From Psychrosphaera ytuae (lineage in GTDB: Bacteria; Pseudomonadota; Gammaproteobacteria; Enterobacterales; Alteromonadaceae): a stretch of 64,000 bases of DNA. This document shows positions 1-7,434 of the stretch, piece by piece (within the stretch, counting starts at the first letter, position 1; every line of letters starts with the position of its first letter). A model generated the notes under the pieces. The model made no database searches and was not told where the DNA came from. It saw nothing but the letters and a program-made list of their open reading frames with translations. A program made the translations under genes and the position numbers. The stretch is taken from contig NZ_CP072110.1 of NCBI RefSeq assembly GCF_017638545.1, forward strand, positions 496,001 to 560,000. Direction: 5' to 3'.

Positions 1-336
1 GTATTGGTGGCCCAAAAATTTGTCAATGAGATTTGCGATGTGTTGCATGGTTTCTTCATCCATGGAGTCGATGTCTTTATTGATTAGACTCAACATTTTA
101 TTCGCTTGGGCTTCATTGAGCGTTCTGTTTAGATAACAATATTCGATTTCGGCAAGAGACTTGTCGTATCTTGGAATTACTTGCCAACACAAAGTACCGA
201 CATAGAGCTTGTCGAAATAACATTGAGCCACTCGACAAAAGTCTTCGACATGATCTAACCCATCTGGGCCTAAAGAACCTGGTTCGACTCTAATCGTGAC
301 TTGAACTTTTTGTTCGTTTTGTGCTGCATCTGACAT
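1..336 (-). CDS. Hypothetical protein, C-terminus cut by the window edge
   Basis: An open frame runs on the minus strand from an ATG at 336 to the window edge with no stop, giving at least 112 residues. The protein is hydrophilic and rich in acidic residues and cysteines (four Cys), with no signal peptide or membrane segment, so it is probably cytosolic. I do not recognise the family. The stretch 337-494 upstream is AT-rich and holds no other gene. The gene is read in the same direction as the DUF6122 gene to its right but is about 160 bases away, so it is probably a separate transcription unit. The reading frame is convincing because it is long, uninterrupted and uses codons like its neighbours. 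Confidence 0.6.
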   Translation of the reverse strand, partial: MSDAAQNEQKVQVTIRVEPGSLGPDGLDHVEDFCRVAQCYFDKLYVGTLCWQVIPRYDKSLAEIEYCYLNRTLNEAQANKMLSLINKDIDSMDEETMQHIANLIDKFLGHQY

Positions 337-494
337 AGTGTTTCCCAAAGAACTCTACCGACATTACGCCCGCTTCACTAAATTCAGTCCGTGAAGCTTT
401 TTTCTTACATATAGTTCACTTTAATAAGTAGTTTTGGAAATACAACTTTTTTATTTTGTTTATGTACCAAAACAAGACACTGCAATAACCAAAA

Positions 495-830
495 TCACGG
501 GTTCATCCACAAACCAACATTTTGAAAACAATCAATACTATCCAATGCCATATGAATGAGAAGTCCAAAGCCTATAAGCCGTGTTTTGTTAAAGCCTAAC
601 ATGACAAAATATACCGCTATCGCTGGTAAAGTATGTAACGGGTGAAAATTAATACTACATCGCAAAGGGTCATAAATGGGCGTCGCTAATAAATGATCGA
701 TATCGACCAGCATAGTCGCAATAAGTATTAAAAATGCGTTTATCCACTTTTGCGGATAAAACGTTCTTGCGAAGATAGCAGGTACGACAAAATGCAAAAT
801 AATATGAATGATAACAAAGCCCTCTAACAA
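495..830 (-). CDS. DUF6122 family small integral membrane protein
   Basis: A 111-residue protein with about three or four hydrophobic helices. The conserved polar features are the motif VDIDHLLA near residues 42-49, the HPLHT motif near 63-67 and HMALDSIDC near 93-101. His/Asp residues next to membrane helices are typical of DUF6122 and resemble the YdjM/metal-dependent-hydrolase membrane families, which suggests a metal site at the membrane; the reaction is unknown. The only start that keeps the first helix is a TTG at 830; a nearby upstream ATG runs straight into a stop. It is transcribed away from xthA. Confidence 0.7.
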   Translation of the reverse strand: MLEGFVIIHIILHFVVPAIFARTFYPQKWINAFLILIATMLVDIDHLLATPIYDPLRCSINFHPLHTLPAIAVYFVMLGFNKTRLIGFGLLIHMALDSIDCFQNVGLWMNP

Positions 831-1038
831 CTACGTCATTACTATATTTTGCCACCGATTTTACCGGCAAAATAGCTCTTTAGTCGGCAAATTAACATTC
901 GAGGTAAACTTCATACTGTCAGCGGTTTGATTTATCGCTTTGAGGGCGGCATTATTCACCCACGATTCAATGGCTATGACTTCATCTTTCGGTGTTTTTT
1001 ATGTCAAAGCCCTTTCCAACAAGGCAAAGTTACATTTT

Positions 1039-1857
1039 ATGAAAGTTATTTCATTTAACATCAATGGTCTTCGCGCTCGTCTTCACCAACTTCAAGCGTT
1101 AATCGACAAGCACAACCCAGATATCATTGGTTTACAAGAAACCAAGGTTCACGACGAAGCGTTCCCAGAACAAGCGGTCAATGACATGGGCTACCAAGTA
1201 CACTTTCATGGCCAAAAAGCCCATTATGGTGTTGCTATGCTTGTTCGAAACGACATAGCAACGAATATCACAAATGTTCAAAAAGGCTTTCCGACAGATA
1301 ACGATGATCATCAAAAGCGCATGGTTATGGTCACCGTTGATTACGACGGCAAACCCGTAACAGTATTAAATGGGTATTTCCCACAAGGCGAAAACATTGA
1401 TCACGAAATAAAATTCCCATACAAGCGGGCCTTTTATGCAGATTTGATGACATACCTTAATGAACATCGCACGCCAGAGGAAAATGTAATTGTGATGGGA
1501 GATATTAACATTTCTCCACAAGATTTAGACATCGGTATCGGTGAGCCAAATCGCAAGCGTTGGTTAAAGACAGGTAAGTGTTCGTTTCAACCAGAAGAAC
1601 GCGAATGGTTGGGCAAACTAATGGACTGGGGCTTTAGCGATACCTTCAGAACTTTACACCCGACCAAAGGCGAGCAGTATTCGTGGTTTGATTATCGCTC
1701 TCGTGGTTTTGATGACAACCGAGGGCTGCGTATTGATGTAATTTTAGCAACCGAATCTCTTAACACAAAGGCGGTTGACGCAGGTATCGATTACGAATTA
1801 CGCGGGATTGAAAAGCCGTCTGATCACGCGCCAATTTGGACCAGCTTCGAGCTTTAA
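1039..1857 (+). CDS. xthA: Exodeoxyribonuclease III
   Basis: A 272-residue member of the endonuclease/exonuclease/phosphatase fold, the major AP endonuclease and 3'-5' exonuclease of base-excision repair in the cytoplasm. It aligns end to end with E. coli XthA (268 aa): FNINGLRAR at 6-14, LQETK with the metal-binding Glu34, HYGVA, NGYFPQGE, MGDINISP with catalytic Asp/Asn, a WFDYRS segment, and the C-terminal SDHAP catalytic His. The frame is open upstream to 940, but the ATG at 1039 gives exactly the family N-terminus and is preferred. It converges on yfbV, with a GC-rich hairpin between the two stops. Confidence 0.96.
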   Translation: MKVISFNINGLRARLHQLQALIDKHNPDIIGLQETKVHDEAFPEQAVNDMGYQVHFHGQKAHYGVAMLVRNDIATNITNVQKGFPTDNDDHQKRMVMVTVDYDGKPVTVLNGYFPQGENIDHEIKFPYKRAFYADLMTYLNEHRTPEENVIVMGDINISPQDLDIGIGEPNRKRWLKTGKCSFQPEEREWLGKLMDWGFSDTFRTLHPTKGEQYSWFDYRSRGFDDNRGLRIDVILATESLNTKAVDAGIDYELRGIEKPSDHAPIWTSFEL

Positions 1858-1871
1858 TTTATTAATGCAGA

Positions 1872-1897
1872 TAGCTCGTCGCTTTAGCGGCGAGCTA
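1872..1897. terminator. Hairpin between convergent xthA and yfbV
   Basis: An 11-bp stem (TAGCTCGTCGC with GCGGCGAGCTA, one G-U pair) and a TTTA loop. It lies just past the xthA stop and overlaps the last codons and stop of yfbV. Neither strand has a clear U-tract, so it may act as a 3'-end stabiliser or a weak bidirectional terminator. Confidence 0.45.
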
Positions 1898-2336
1898 CAA
1901 ATATAGTGTGAAGAAGCAGAGCCAAGTCCATGTAGGTTAACCGACTATTTGGTTTGGCTGGTAACGGCTCAATATTTTGTTTGATTTTAACCGGTTCTAG
2001 CCCTTCTGACTTGGCTTTTTGTTCAAGTTCTCGATACCAACTTTGCAAGCCGATTGGCAACCTCACTTTTGCTTGTTTGCCGAGCATGAAATATCCTTGA
2101 AACGGTAACGAAAGAACAAACAGAGCCATTGCTAATGACGAATGTAAATATTCCATTCCCAACATATCTATTTGTAGCCACAAAGTAGCAACCGCGATCG
2201 CCGGTGAAACCACAAAAGCTAAATCGGTTAGTTTTATGATCTTCGTTTGGTCAAACATTTGTAAATAAGGCTCTTTTTTAGGCCAAGTTTGACTAAATTT
2301 ATAACCTAAAGTTATTGTTTTATACAAAATAGTCAT
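1884..2336 (-). CDS. yfbV: YfbV family (UPF0208) inner-membrane protein
   Basis: A 150-residue protein with two hydrophobic segments at about residues 40-58 and 66-84, the usual UPF0208 layout. Family hallmarks seen are the SQTWP motif near residue 15, the IAVATLWLQI helix, LSLPFQGYFMLGK after the second helix, and LPIGLQSWYREL. The position also fits: yfbV lies directly upstream of, and divergent from, ackA-pta in E. coli and many gammaproteobacteria, as here. In E. coli it has been linked to chromosome macrodomain organisation (insulation of Ter); that role is knowledge of the family, not visible in this sequence. Confidence 0.9.
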   Translation of the reverse strand: MTILYKTITLGYKFSQTWPKKEPYLQMFDQTKIIKLTDLAFVVSPAIAVATLWLQIDMLGMEYLHSSLAMALFVLSLPFQGYFMLGKQAKVRLPIGLQSWYRELEQKAKSEGLEPVKIKQNIEPLPAKPNSRLTYMDLALLLHTIFVARR

Positions 2337-2397
2337 CCACCAATAATCATAAAATGGTTATACTGTAAAGAATACATTCATCCTCATTTTTAGAAAA

Positions 2398-2435
2398 CTT
2401 TGTCATGCTTTGTGTTGCTAAAACGCTTTGTCATG
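2398..2435 (+). promoter_or_regulatory. 10-bp direct repeat upstream of ackA
   Basis: CTTTGTCATG occurs at 2398-2407 and again, exactly, at 2426-2435, a 28-base period in the yfbV-ackA intergenic region. The second copy ends 36 bases before the ackA ATG. It could be a tandem regulator site on one DNA face, or chance; I cannot assign a regulator. Confidence 0.3.
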
Positions 2436-2471
2436 AAAAGTTAACCAAATTGCCTACGGCGTAAGGAAGCT

Positions 2472-3713
2472 ATGAGTTCAGCTAATCAAGTTCTTGTTTT
2501 AAATTGCGGTAGTTCATCGTTTAAGTTTGCTCTTTTAAACAGTGAAACCGGTACAGAAACCCTATCAGGCCTAGCAGAGCGCCTTGGCTCTGACGACGCT
2601 TCTATTACCTTTAAACGCAACGGCAACAAAAACAGTTTATCACTGAATGACAAAAACCGACATCTTGACGCAATAAAAACACTGGTTTCTTATCTAGAAA
2701 CAGAAGGATTGAGTAATGACATTGCCGCTGTAGGCCACCGGGTCGTTCACGGCGGAGAAAAGTTTACTGAAAGTGTGGTAATAGACAGCAGCACAATTAA
2801 GTCGATAGAGGATGTTTCTTCACTCGCCCCACTCCACAACCCTGCTAATTTGATCGGCATTGAAGCTGCTATGGTCGCATTTCCAGGAATTCCACAAGTG
2901 GCAGTGTTTGATACCGCATTCCATCAATCCATGCCTGCTAAGGCGTATTTATATGCAATTGACAAACAGTTGTATAAAGAAAAAGGCATACGCCGATACG
3001 GTTTTCACGGCACAAGTCACTTTTATGTGTCTCGACAAGCAGCAGAATCGCTGGCCAAACAAATATCAGAGACATCGGTAATTACTGTACACCTGGGTAA
3101 TGGTTGCTCGGTATGTGCGATAGAAAACGGTCAAAGTGTGGATACTTCCATGGGCCTTACACCGATGGAAGGTTTGGTAATGGGGACGCGTAGTGGTGAT
3201 TTAGACCCGGGTATAACCATCTATTTAATGAGAAAGTACGGTTACGATGCCGACAAGCTAGATCAACTGTTAAATAAACAAAGTGGCTTGTTGGGACTGA
3301 GTGGTTTATCTAATGACTGTCGTACCCTAGAACAAGCTTTAGAGTCGGAAGACGAGCAAACTCAACAATCAGCACAACTCGCTCTTGAAGTGTTTAGCTA
3401 CCGTGTCGCTAAATACATTGCAAGCTACACCTGTGCACTGACGCACCTTGATGCGGTTGTGTTTACCGGCGGAATCGGAGAAAACTCAGACTACTTGCGA
3501 AGTCGAATTATAGCGCATTTAGGTGTGTTAGGACTGTCAGTAGATGAAGCTCGCAACACCGCCGCTCGATTTGGTCATTCTGGTCCAATTCATGGCAATG
3601 ATTCACGCGCAGCAATTTGGGTTATTCCAACTAATGAAGAGCTCGTTATAGCTCAGGATGCTGCTCGACTGACATTTAACCACAGCCAAGACAATCAACA
3701 ACAAGGAGCATAA
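2472..3713 (+). CDS. ackA: Acetate kinase
   Basis: A 413-residue ASKHA-fold kinase that interconverts acetyl phosphate + ADP and acetate + ATP in the cytoplasm, the last step of acetate overflow. Visible motifs are the N-terminal LNCGSSSFKF phosphate-binding segment, RVVHGGE, FDTAFHQSMP, YGFHGTSH, the HLGNGCSV loop and FTGGIGENS near the C-terminus. The length matches the family (about 400). The start at 2472 has an AAGGAAG ribosome site. The gene is followed after three bases by pta, whose ribosome site (AAGGAG) sits at the 3' end of ackA, so the pair is a tight operon. Confidence 0.97.
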   Translation: MSSANQVLVLNCGSSSFKFALLNSETGTETLSGLAERLGSDDASITFKRNGNKNSLSLNDKNRHLDAIKTLVSYLETEGLSNDIAAVGHRVVHGGEKFTESVVIDSSTIKSIEDVSSLAPLHNPANLIGIEAAMVAFPGIPQVAVFDTAFHQSMPAKAYLYAIDKQLYKEKGIRRYGFHGTSHFYVSRQAAESLAKQISETSVITVHLGNGCSVCAIENGQSVDTSMGLTPMEGLVMGTRSGDLDPGITIYLMRKYGYDADKLDQLLNKQSGLLGLSGLSNDCRTLEQALESEDEQTQQSAQLALEVFSYRVAKYIASYTCALTHLDAVVFTGGIGENSDYLRSRIIAHLGVLGLSVDEARNTAARFGHSGPIHGNDSRAAIWVIPTNEELVIAQDAARLTFNHSQDNQQQGA

Positions 3714-3716
3714 TTT

Positions 3717-5855
3717 ATGGCACATCGAATCATGTTGGTTCCGGTTGGGTCTGGTGTTGGCCTTACATCCGTTACGCTTGGCTTGTTTCGCGCACTAGAA
3801 CGCAAAGCCGTTAAAGTGAATTTTTTCAAGCCTATTTCACAGCCGTTAACCGGTGACAAAGGCCCCGAAAAAACCACTCAAATATTAAAAAACGTTGCAC
3901 ATATTAATCCACCAGAGCCGTTTTCTTTGCAGTATGCAGAAACCTTAATCGGCGATGGCAATGTAGATATACTGCTAGAAGAAATAGTAGAGCGATTCGA
4001 ATCTACCATCAAAGACGATGAAGCAGTTATCATTGAAGGTTTGGTGCCTACCAAAGACCAAGCCTACGTTAATAAAATTAACCGTCAAATTGCCACAGCA
4101 CTTGGTGCTGATGTTGTGTTTGTGATTGCACCAGGTAACGCTTCCCTAAACTCTCTTGAAGATCAATTAGAAATAACCGCCAACAACTACGGTGGTTTTG
4201 ACAATGAGCATGTTATTGGTGCCATATTTAATAAAATTAACGCTCCTCGAGACCTAAAAGGTAACTTAGCGAATGACTTCTCCGAGTCGTTGGTTGAACC
4301 ATCCGATGAAGATCTAACATCCAGCTACAAAAAGCTTTCTATTTTTAATAAAAAATTCAGCTTGTTAGGTTGTGTGCCTTGGAATGCAGATCTAATTGCG
4401 CCGAGAGTTAAAGACTTGGCGGAGTACTTAGACGCTATGGTCATTAACGAAGGTGATATTGAGTTTAGGCGTTTACGTAGTATTACAGTTTGTGCACGTA
4501 CCGTGGGTAACATTCTAGGGCGTGTTAGACCAGGTGTACTATTAGTGACACCGGGGGATCGTTCAGATGTACTTGTTGCAGCATCATTATCAGCAATGAA
4601 TGGTACCAAACTCGGTGCGATTCTTTTAACCGGTGGCTTCCAGCCAGAACCGTCTATCTTGGAGCTATGTAAACAAGCGTTTGAAACTGGTCTTCCGGTT
4701 CTTAGTACCAAGTCAGATACTTGGGATACGTCTATGTTGTTACAGAACTTCAATATGGAAGTTCCTGTGGATGACGAACAAAGGATTGAACGAGTCAAAG
4801 ATCACACAGCTCGTCACATTTCTGATCAATGGATACAAAGTCTTACCGAAAACGTTGCGAAAGTCCGTAAGTTATCCCCTGCCGCTTTCCGTTATATTCT
4901 TACTGATAAAGCTCGTAAAGCGAACAAAACCATTGTTTTACCAGAGGGAAATGAACCAAGAACCATCAAAGCAGCGGCAATTTGTGGTCAACGTGGTATC
5001 GCCAAATGTATCTTATTGGGTGACCCAGAAGAAATATTGCTTATTGCAGAACAACAAGGTGTTGAATTAAACGATAACGTTACCATCAAAAACCCGAGTA
5101 AAATCAGAGGTCGTTATATTGAGCCTATGGTTGAATTGCGCAAGCACAAAGGTCTAAAAGCCGTAATGGCAGAAGAACAACTTGAAGACAACGTGGTGCT
5201 TGGCTCGATGATGTTAGCGCTTGATGAAGTAGATGGCTTGGTTTCTGGTGCCGTGCATACGACTGCCAACACTATTCGCCCTCCTCTACAATTAGTTAAA
5301 ACGGCGCCGGGTGCTTCTTTAGTTTCGTCGGTGTTTTTCATGTTGTTACCTGACCAAGTATTAGTTTATGGTGACTGTGCAATTAATCCAGATCCAAATG
5401 CAGAGCAATTGGCTGACATTGCGATTCAGTCGGCAGATTCTGCGGCAGCTTTCGGCATCGAGCCAAAAGTGGCAATGATCAGTTATTCAACGGGTACTTC
5501 AGGTACAGGTGCAGATGTTGATAAAGTGAGACAAGCGACCGAGATAGCCAAGCAAAAGCGTCCTGATTTAGTTATAGATGGGCCATTGCAATACGATGCG
5601 GCTGTAATGGAGAACGTAGCTCGTAAAAAAGCACCAGACAGCCCGGTTGCTGGACAAGCTACTGTATTTGTATTCCCTGATTTAAATACAGGTAATACGA
5701 CTTACAAAGCCGTACAACGTAGTGCAGATGTGGTAAGTATTGGTCCAATGTTGCAAGGTATGCGCAAACCAGTGAATGACTTATCTCGCGGCGCATTAGT
5801 CGATGATATTGTATATACGATAGCGTTAACCGCGATCCAAGCGAGTCAAATTTAG
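3717..5855 (+). CDS. pta: Phosphate acetyltransferase (long form)
   Basis: A 712-residue cytosolic enzyme that converts acetyl-CoA + Pi to acetyl phosphate + CoA and so supplies AckA. It is the long form: an N-terminal P-loop-like domain (GSGVGLTSV near residues 9-17), a central DRTGG domain at about 215-330, and the C-terminal PTA_PTB catalytic domain from about 385 to the end, with motifs such as LPEGNEPRT, GLVSGAVHTTANT and SYSTGTSGTG. Length equals that of E. coli Pta (714). The start follows ackA by three bases, so the two are co-transcribed. A long palindrome lies about 100 bases after the stop. Confidence 0.97.
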   Translation: MAHRIMLVPVGSGVGLTSVTLGLFRALERKAVKVNFFKPISQPLTGDKGPEKTTQILKNVAHINPPEPFSLQYAETLIGDGNVDILLEEIVERFESTIKDDEAVIIEGLVPTKDQAYVNKINRQIATALGADVVFVIAPGNASLNSLEDQLEITANNYGGFDNEHVIGAIFNKINAPRDLKGNLANDFSESLVEPSDEDLTSSYKKLSIFNKKFSLLGCVPWNADLIAPRVKDLAEYLDAMVINEGDIEFRRLRSITVCARTVGNILGRVRPGVLLVTPGDRSDVLVAASLSAMNGTKLGAILLTGGFQPEPSILELCKQAFETGLPVLSTKSDTWDTSMLLQNFNMEVPVDDEQRIERVKDHTARHISDQWIQSLTENVAKVRKLSPAAFRYILTDKARKANKTIVLPEGNEPRTIKAAAICGQRGIAKCILLGDPEEILLIAEQQGVELNDNVTIKNPSKIRGRYIEPMVELRKHKGLKAVMAEEQLEDNVVLGSMMLALDEVDGLVSGAVHTTANTIRPPLQLVKTAPGASLVSSVFFMLLPDQVLVYGDCAINPDPNAEQLADIAIQSADSAAAFGIEPKVAMISYSTGTSGTGADVDKVRQATEIAKQKRPDLVIDGPLQYDAAVMENVARKKAPDSPVAGQATVFVFPDLNTGNTTYKAVQRSADVVSIGPMLQGMRKPVNDLSRGALVDDIVYTIALTAIQASQI

Positions 5856-5953
5856 GATCGTTTTGACGATGTTTTAAGCTGTGTTTCTTTTTTGACCTAG
5901 TTTAGGAAAGTCCCTGTCTATCTGGGTCTTAAAACGTTACACCGAGTAACCAA

Positions 5954-5986
5954 CAATGTTATCCACAGATTTTGTGGGTAACATTG
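5954..5986. repeat. 33-bp palindrome carrying two head-to-head DnaA-box sequences
   Basis: A 14-bp stem with one G-U pair and a GATTT loop. One arm contains TTATCCACA at 5959-5967, a perfect match to the high-affinity DnaA box; the other arm (5973-5981), read on the minus strand, is TTACCCACA. A further GGATAAC follows. It sits between pta and the ACT-domain gene. There is no U-tract, so it is not a standard intrinsic terminator. Confidence 0.55.
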
Positions 5987-6034
5987 GATAACTTAACGAT
6001 CTAAATATCGAATAAATTACGAAAGGACAATTTA

Positions 6035-6427
6035 ATGCCAAAGCAAACACTTCAGCATTTGGAAGCCCCGCTCACTATCCACAGCATGGCACCCAACAGC
6101 CCGATACCTGTCGAAGTGACTCAGGCTGAATTGTTTTTTATAGCAAAAACATCCGATGAACTATCAATCGTATGTCCTTCTGATATTGACATCGACAGCG
6201 ATGAAAGTGAAAGTGGTTGGCAAACGCTTGAAGTGTTGGGTCCTCTGGGCTTTTCACTCACTGGGATCATGTCCAATATTTCTGGCGTTTTAGCAGCAGC
6301 CAATATTAGTATCTTTGCGGTTTCGACCTTTGATACCGATTACATTTTGGTCAAAGATGACAGTATAGAAGCAGCGGTAAAAGCCCTGCGCAAGTCTAGC
6401 TACAAAGTGTTGTCAGACAGTTATTAA
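6035..6427 (+). CDS. ACT domain-containing protein (CASTOR/ACT_7-like)
   Basis: A 130-residue cytosolic protein with two ACT-like halves. The C-terminal half (about 68-125) carries the clearest signature: LGPLGFSLTGIMSNISGVLAAANISIF followed by the strand YILVKDD and an AVKAL helix. This layout resembles bacterial ACT_7 proteins related to eukaryotic CASTOR amino-acid sensors, so amino-acid binding is the likely role, but the ligand cannot be read from the sequence. An AAAGGA ribosome site precedes the ATG. It is 18 bases upstream of the EIIA-like gene and probably co-transcribed with it. Confidence 0.75.
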   Translation: MPKQTLQHLEAPLTIHSMAPNSPIPVEVTQAELFFIAKTSDELSIVCPSDIDIDSDESESGWQTLEVLGPLGFSLTGIMSNISGVLAAANISIFAVSTFDTDYILVKDDSIEAAVKALRKSSYKVLSDSY

Positions 6428-6445
6428 TAGATAAGGACCTCAGTC

Positions 6446-6964
6446 ATGGCGTTTGTTAGATTTAATACAATCTCTCGTGAAACAACACCGGACAAAGTAG
6501 CCGGTATAAAAGTCATGGCTCCGATTTCCGGTGAAGTAACTTTGTTGTCACCTGCATTAAGTGGCGGTCAACTCGAAGGAGTGTCAATTAAACCTTCAAG
6601 TCACTTTGTCATTGCCCCCTTTTCTGGACGTGTTTTGGACATAACTCCGAGCCACGGTCAGATCATTATTCAAGCAAACAATAAGGTACAATTTGCGATT
6701 CAACTTCCAGAGCAATACAACCAACATTTAGGTGAAGGCCTCAAAATTAAAGTTGCTCGAGGGGACTCGATAGACGCAGGTCAGGACTTGATGGAATTAG
6801 ACCTATATAAAATTCAACATCACCTAAAACCAATAGCTTTACAGTTTTTGCTCTTAGATAGTCGCCCTTTCAGTCGAGTTTTAGTACCACATAAAAATGT
6901 AGAGGCCGGTAAAGACATCATTTTTAGTTTAATTCCTCGCCCTAAAAAGCAAGACACACAGTAA
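6446..6964 (+). CDS. EIIA-Glc-like protein lacking the phospho-acceptor histidine
   Basis: A 172-residue protein that follows the PTS glucose-specific EIIA (Crr) fold: KVMAPISGEV at 22-31, VSIKP at 46-50, IAPFSGRV at 56-63, PSHGQI with His70 at the position of E. coli His75, GEGLKI, and QDLMELDL near 113-120. At the place of the phosphorylated His90 (VHFGI in Crr) this protein has VQFAI, with Gln82. It therefore should not accept phosphate from HPr, and is more likely a regulatory or scaffold relative than a sugar transporter subunit. No ptsH or ptsI lies nearby. It may be in one operon with the upstream ACT-domain gene. AAGGA precedes the start. Confidence 0.75.
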   Translation: MAFVRFNTISRETTPDKVAGIKVMAPISGEVTLLSPALSGGQLEGVSIKPSSHFVIAPFSGRVLDITPSHGQIIIQANNKVQFAIQLPEQYNQHLGEGLKIKVARGDSIDAGQDLMELDLYKIQHHLKPIALQFLLLDSRPFSRVLVPHKNVEAGKDIIFSLIPRPKKQDTQ

Positions 6965-7013
6965 CCAAAAACATTAACCCACAATCAATAAAATTATTTA
7001 TAAAGAGTAAGTT

Positions 7014-7364
7014 ATGTCAGATGTAATCATGTATGGAATTAAAAATTGCGACACCATCAAAAAAGCAAAAAAATGGTTAGAGGAACATCAAGTCAGTTTT
7101 GAATTTCACGATTATCGCCAACAAGGGATTGAGCGTTCTTGGCTATCACAGGCCGTCGCGGACTTGGGTTGGGAAGCTGTTTTGAACAAGCGTGGCACAA
7201 CATATCGCCAACTAGCTCAAGAACAAAAAGATGCCATGAACGAGTCACTTGCAATAGACGTAATGTTAGAACAGCCAGCTATGATTAAGCGACCTATCCT
7301 TTCTGTAGATGGTCAACTACACCTTGGCTTTAAAGCGGACCAGTACGCGGCAATATTTAACTAA
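7014..7364 (+). CDS. yffB: ArsC/Spx-family protein YffB
   Basis: A 116-residue thioredoxin-fold protein of the arsenate reductase/Spx family. Seen are YGIKNCDTIKKAKKWL with the single N-terminal Cys, FHDYR, LGWEAVLNKRGTT and IKRPIL with the Arg-Pro typical of the family. It matches E. coli YffB along its length. The exact substrate is unknown in E. coli, where a glutathione-dependent reductase role has been proposed. The yffB-dapE order is conserved in gammaproteobacteria and is kept here. Confidence 0.92.
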   Translation: MSDVIMYGIKNCDTIKKAKKWLEEHQVSFEFHDYRQQGIERSWLSQAVADLGWEAVLNKRGTTYRQLAQEQKDAMNESLAIDVMLEQPAMIKRPILSVDGQLHLGFKADQYAAIFN

Positions 7365-7434
7365 AATATTGCACCCCGAGATATTTCTAACACCGATATA
7401 TGTAATAAAATCAGGATAAGGCTTTACCAAATCA

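Noticed and set aside
670..870. 66-residue minus-strand frame overlapping the DUF6122 gene
   Set aside because: Shares bases with the DUF6122 gene, which has clear conserved motifs; this frame has none.
4325..4798. 157-residue open frame antisense to pta
   Set aside because: It is the reverse of a strongly conserved coding region, with no recognisable family features and low-complexity composition; a shadow frame.
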